Assembly: GCA_029259835.1 (NCBI GenBank)
Contig: JAJDEL010000913.1
Coordinates: 1 to 8,012, forward strand
Source: Planctomicrobium sp.
Lineage (GTDB): Bacteria; Planctomycetota; Planctomycetia; Planctomycetales; Planctomycetaceae
Length of the DNA: 8,012 nucleotides
Reading direction: 5' to 3'
Shown piece by piece: positions 6,045-8,012 of the stretch (within the stretch, counting starts at the first letter, position 1; every line of letters starts with the position of its first letter). The notes beneath the pieces were generated by a model, which worked only from the letters and a program-made list of their open reading frames with translations, ran no database searches and was not told the DNA's origin. The position numbers were made by a program, and so were the translations under genes.

Positions 6045-6953
6045 TTAAGAATCGTTAATTACCGTGCAGGGGATTTTCCGCTGAATTCGCTTCAATAGAC
6101 CCTTCAGAACTCGTCCAGGCCCGATTTCATAGAATTCATCAACTCCAGAGTCAAGCATAGACCGAACAGAGTCTTCCCAGCGTACAGGGCTGATGACCTG
6201 TTGAACCAGGGAGTCCTTGATTTCAGCGGGGTCAGAATGAGTCTTCACGTCTACGTTCGCAATCACCGGAATGTCAGGTGATTTCATCTCGACACTTTCC
6301 AGAGCAATTGAAAGTTGGTGATCTGCCGGTTTCATCACATCTGTATGAAAGGCACCAGCGACAGCCAACGGAACCACCCGCGCTCCCGCTTCTTCAGCTA
6401 AATCAACAGCCATTTCAATCGCAGCGTTGACCCCTGAAAGGACCAAATTCCCTGGACAGAGGTAATTTGCAATCTCAATTGTCCCTGCTGATTGGGCCTG
6501 GTCTCTGACTTTTTCTACGTCGGGCAAGTCCATCATTAGGACACTCGCCATGCCTGAAGGTGTTGCATCTGCGGCATCCTGCATCGCTTGACCACGTTTT
6601 TGGACGATCTTCAGCCCATCTTCAAAACTCATCGCTCCCGCAAAGACTAGGGCGGTGTATTCGCCGAGGCTCAAGCCGGCCGCAATTTCACAGCCCTCTA
6701 TAGCATCGGGAGACTCGGATCGGAGTTTCTCGAGCGCCGCGAGACTCGTTACGAAAATTGCAGGCTGACTGTAAACAGTCGAATCGAGCTCTTCTGCTGG
6801 TCCTTCGAAACATAGTTTGCGTAGGTCGTAACCGAGAATTTCGTTTGCGGTATCAAACAGGGCATCCGCAGCCGGGAAGTGTTTGACAAGCTCTTTTCCC
6901 ATGCCAACATGCTGAGCTCCCTGACCAGGGAATAAAAATCCAATTCGGCTCAT
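6045..6953 (-). CDS. fabD: Malonyl-CoA:ACP transacylase
   Basis: This 302-residue enzyme moves malonyl groups from malonyl-CoA to ACP, supplying the two-carbon donor for fatty-acid elongation. The start is the ATG at 6953, giving MSRIGFLFPGQGAQ, the usual FabD N-terminus; an upstream extension to 7079 would overlap plsX and looks unrelated. Landmarks are the oxyanion-hole Q11 in PGQGAQ, the nucleophile S95, R120 in KRGQAMQ, H203 in AVAGAFHTDVM, and NYLCPGN (163-169). The nucleophile elbow reads GLSLG, with leucine where E. coli has histidine (GHSLG). As I recall, plant plastid enzymes share GLSLGEYTA, IANYLCPGN and VAGAFHT, so this is probably a natural subtype with H203 as catalytic base. 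GGAG lies only 2 nt before the ATG. The 94-nt gap after plsX holds a small TCCGC/GCGGA hairpin at 7033-7045. Confidence 0.96.
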   Translation of the reverse strand: MSRIGFLFPGQGAQHVGMGKELVKHFPAADALFDTANEILGYDLRKLCFEGPAEELDSTVYSQPAIFVTSLAALEKLRSESPDAIEGCEIAAGLSLGEYTALVFAGAMSFEDGLKIVQKRGQAMQDAADATPSGMASVLMMDLPDVEKVRDQAQSAGTIEIANYLCPGNLVLSGVNAAIEMAVDLAEEAGARVVPLAVAGAFHTDVMKPADHQLSIALESVEMKSPDIPVIANVDVKTHSDPAEIKDSLVQQVISPVRWEDSVRSMLDSGVDEFYEIGPGRVLKGLLKRIQRKIPCTVINDS

Positions 6954-7047
6954 CACTCCATTTCCGTTTTGGTTGATTGACTTAAATTTGTGGGTTCCAC
7001 TGTGTAGACCGAGACTGAGCGATTGTTTTTGATCCGCAAAGCGGAGC

Positions 7048-8012
7048 CTACTTGACCGTTTGAGTCGATAACGTTTCAACGATTTGTTGATTCACGTTTC
7101 GATTTTTGAAATTCATCGCGGTGATCAAGGCATTACTTATCGAACGAGCATCGCTGGAACCATGACTAATCATGCAGACTCCATCAATTCCGAGCAGCGG
7201 AGCACCTCCGTACTCGTTGTATTCAAAACTTCTACCAACTTTTCCGAAAGCCAATTCCGCCGTCGATTTCTCGCCGTTCAATGCTCCAAGAACCTGACGA
7301 GCAACTTTCTGCATCATCATCGATGCCATCCCTTCACTCACCTTGAGGATGACATTGCCTACAAATCCATCACAAATGACGACATCAGCCTCACCCTGAT
7401 AAAGCCCGCGTCCCTCAACATTTCCGATGCATTGGTCCGCAATCGGCCCATTCATCATCAATTCGTGAGTCTCTCTGACCAGCGGAGTCCCTTTTCCACC
7501 TTCACTGCCAATGTTCATCAAACCGACACGAGGTGAACTGATTTCCAGAATTTCGCGAGCAAAAATGGCCCCCATCAAAGCGTACTGAGCGAGATGCTCC
7601 GCCCGCGCTCCAGGATTTGCACCAACGTCCATCAGCACAGTCCGTCCACTGACTGTTGGCAACACAACTGCAATTCCAGGTCGTTTCACACCTTTCAGAA
7701 ACAATCGCGTCCTCAAGCCAGCCGCAACGACGCCACCCGTGTTTCCAGCACTGACAATTGCATCGACATCGCCTCCTGCCATCAGTTTCCAGCAGGTTGC
7801 TATCGAACAATTTGGTTTCTGACGCAGGGCATCAGTCGGTTTTTCGTCCATCCCGACAAAGCCATCACTCGCGACGACTGTAAGTCGTTCACCAGAGTAA
7901 CCAGAATTTTCAATGAACGAATCAACACTGGCTTTTTCACCAACCAGAGAAACCTCGAGGTCTGGGAAAGAATTCAAGGCTTCGATGGCACCTTCGACAT
8001 TGATCAAAGGCG
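7048..8012 (-). CDS. plsX: Phosphate acyltransferase (5' end off the window)
   Basis: PlsX converts acyl-ACP and phosphate to acyl-phosphate, which PlsY uses to start phospholipid synthesis at the membrane. The frame is open to the window edge; 321 residues are visible, beginning with PLINVEGAIEAL. By comparison with E. coli PlsX, roughly the first 15-25 residues, with the DAMGGD-type motif, are missing. Family blocks are all present: SAGNTGG, the GANPGARAEHLAQYALMG segment, NIGSEGGKG, DVVICDGFVGNVILKVSEG, and YGGAPLLGIDG followed by SHGSS near the C-terminus. The stop is a TAG at 7050-7048. It precedes fabD by 94 nt on the same strand, the standard coupling of fatty-acid and phospholipid genes. 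rpmF often lies upstream of plsX, but that side is outside the window. Confidence 0.97.
   Translation of the reverse strand, partial: PLINVEGAIEALNSFPDLEVSLVGEKASVDSFIENSGYSGERLTVVASDGFVGMDEKPTDALRQKPNCSIATCWKLMAGGDVDAIVSAGNTGGVVAAGLRTRLFLKGVKRPGIAVVLPTVSGRTVLMDVGANPGARAEHLAQYALMGAIFAREILEISSPRVGLMNIGSEGGKGTPLVRETHELMMNGPIADQCIGNVEGRGLYQGEADVVICDGFVGNVILKVSEGMASMMMQKVARQVLGALNGEKSTAELAFGKVGRSFEYNEYGGAPLLGIDGVCMISHGSSDARSISNALITAMNFKNRNVNQQIVETLSTQTVK

Noticed and set aside
6954..7079. 42-residue N-terminal extension of FabD overlapping plsX
   Set aside because: Basic and low in complexity, unlike any FabD N-terminus; the ATG at 6953 gives the normal family start.
7084..7536. 150-codon open frame on the plus strand
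   Set aside because: Antisense to well-conserved plsX motifs, with no domain-like features.

Overview
The window looks like chromosomal DNA of a planctomycete (Planctomycetota, probably order Planctomycetales). This is an inference from gene content: a secreted sulfatase, a XylR-type regulator with a sugar-binding-protein domain fused to an AraC DNA-binding domain, a fatty-acid cluster in the order plsX-fabD-acpP-fabF, moderate GC, and mostly weak or absent Shine-Dalgarno sequences. No mobile element, CRISPR array, tRNA or rRNA was seen. All genes except the sulfatase lie on the minus strand.

Region 1 (1-1144, minus strand): a lipoyl-carrier protein of the GcvH fold (689-1144) is followed, 83 nt downstream, by an unrecognised gene (605 down to position 1) that runs off the window. 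No gcvT or gcvP is visible, so the carrier may serve something other than glycine cleavage. The gap between the two genes holds a strong 23-nt palindrome.

Region 2 (1145-4292): a secreted type I sulfatase (1388-2839, plus strand) with an extended -10 promoter converges on a XylR-like AraC regulator (2957-4111, minus strand). The 117-nt gap between them holds two stem-loops that look like a dispersed intergenic repeat. Upstream of the regulator, at 4189-4265, three hairpins lie close together. They include a perfect 15-bp palindrome and related ACTCA/TGAGT boxes, which are candidate operator sites. The pairing suggests, but does not prove, carbohydrate-responsive control of a sulfated-glycan enzyme.

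Region 3 (4293-8012, minus strand): the type II fatty-acid and phospholipid cluster is transcribed in the order plsX (5' end off the window), fabD, acpP, fabF. FabD makes malonyl-ACP, AcpP carries the chain, FabF elongates it, and PlsX converts acyl-ACP to acyl-phosphate for phospholipid synthesis. fabG and fabH are absent from this stretch. In the 270-nt gap between fabD and acpP there is a good sigma-70-type promoter, so acpP-fabF probably has its own transcript. acpP and fabF are separated by only 3 nt.

The least ordinary parts are the GcvH-like/unknown gene pair, the sulfatase's replaced active-site residues, the GLSLG form of the FabD nucleophile motif, and the palindrome clusters between genes.
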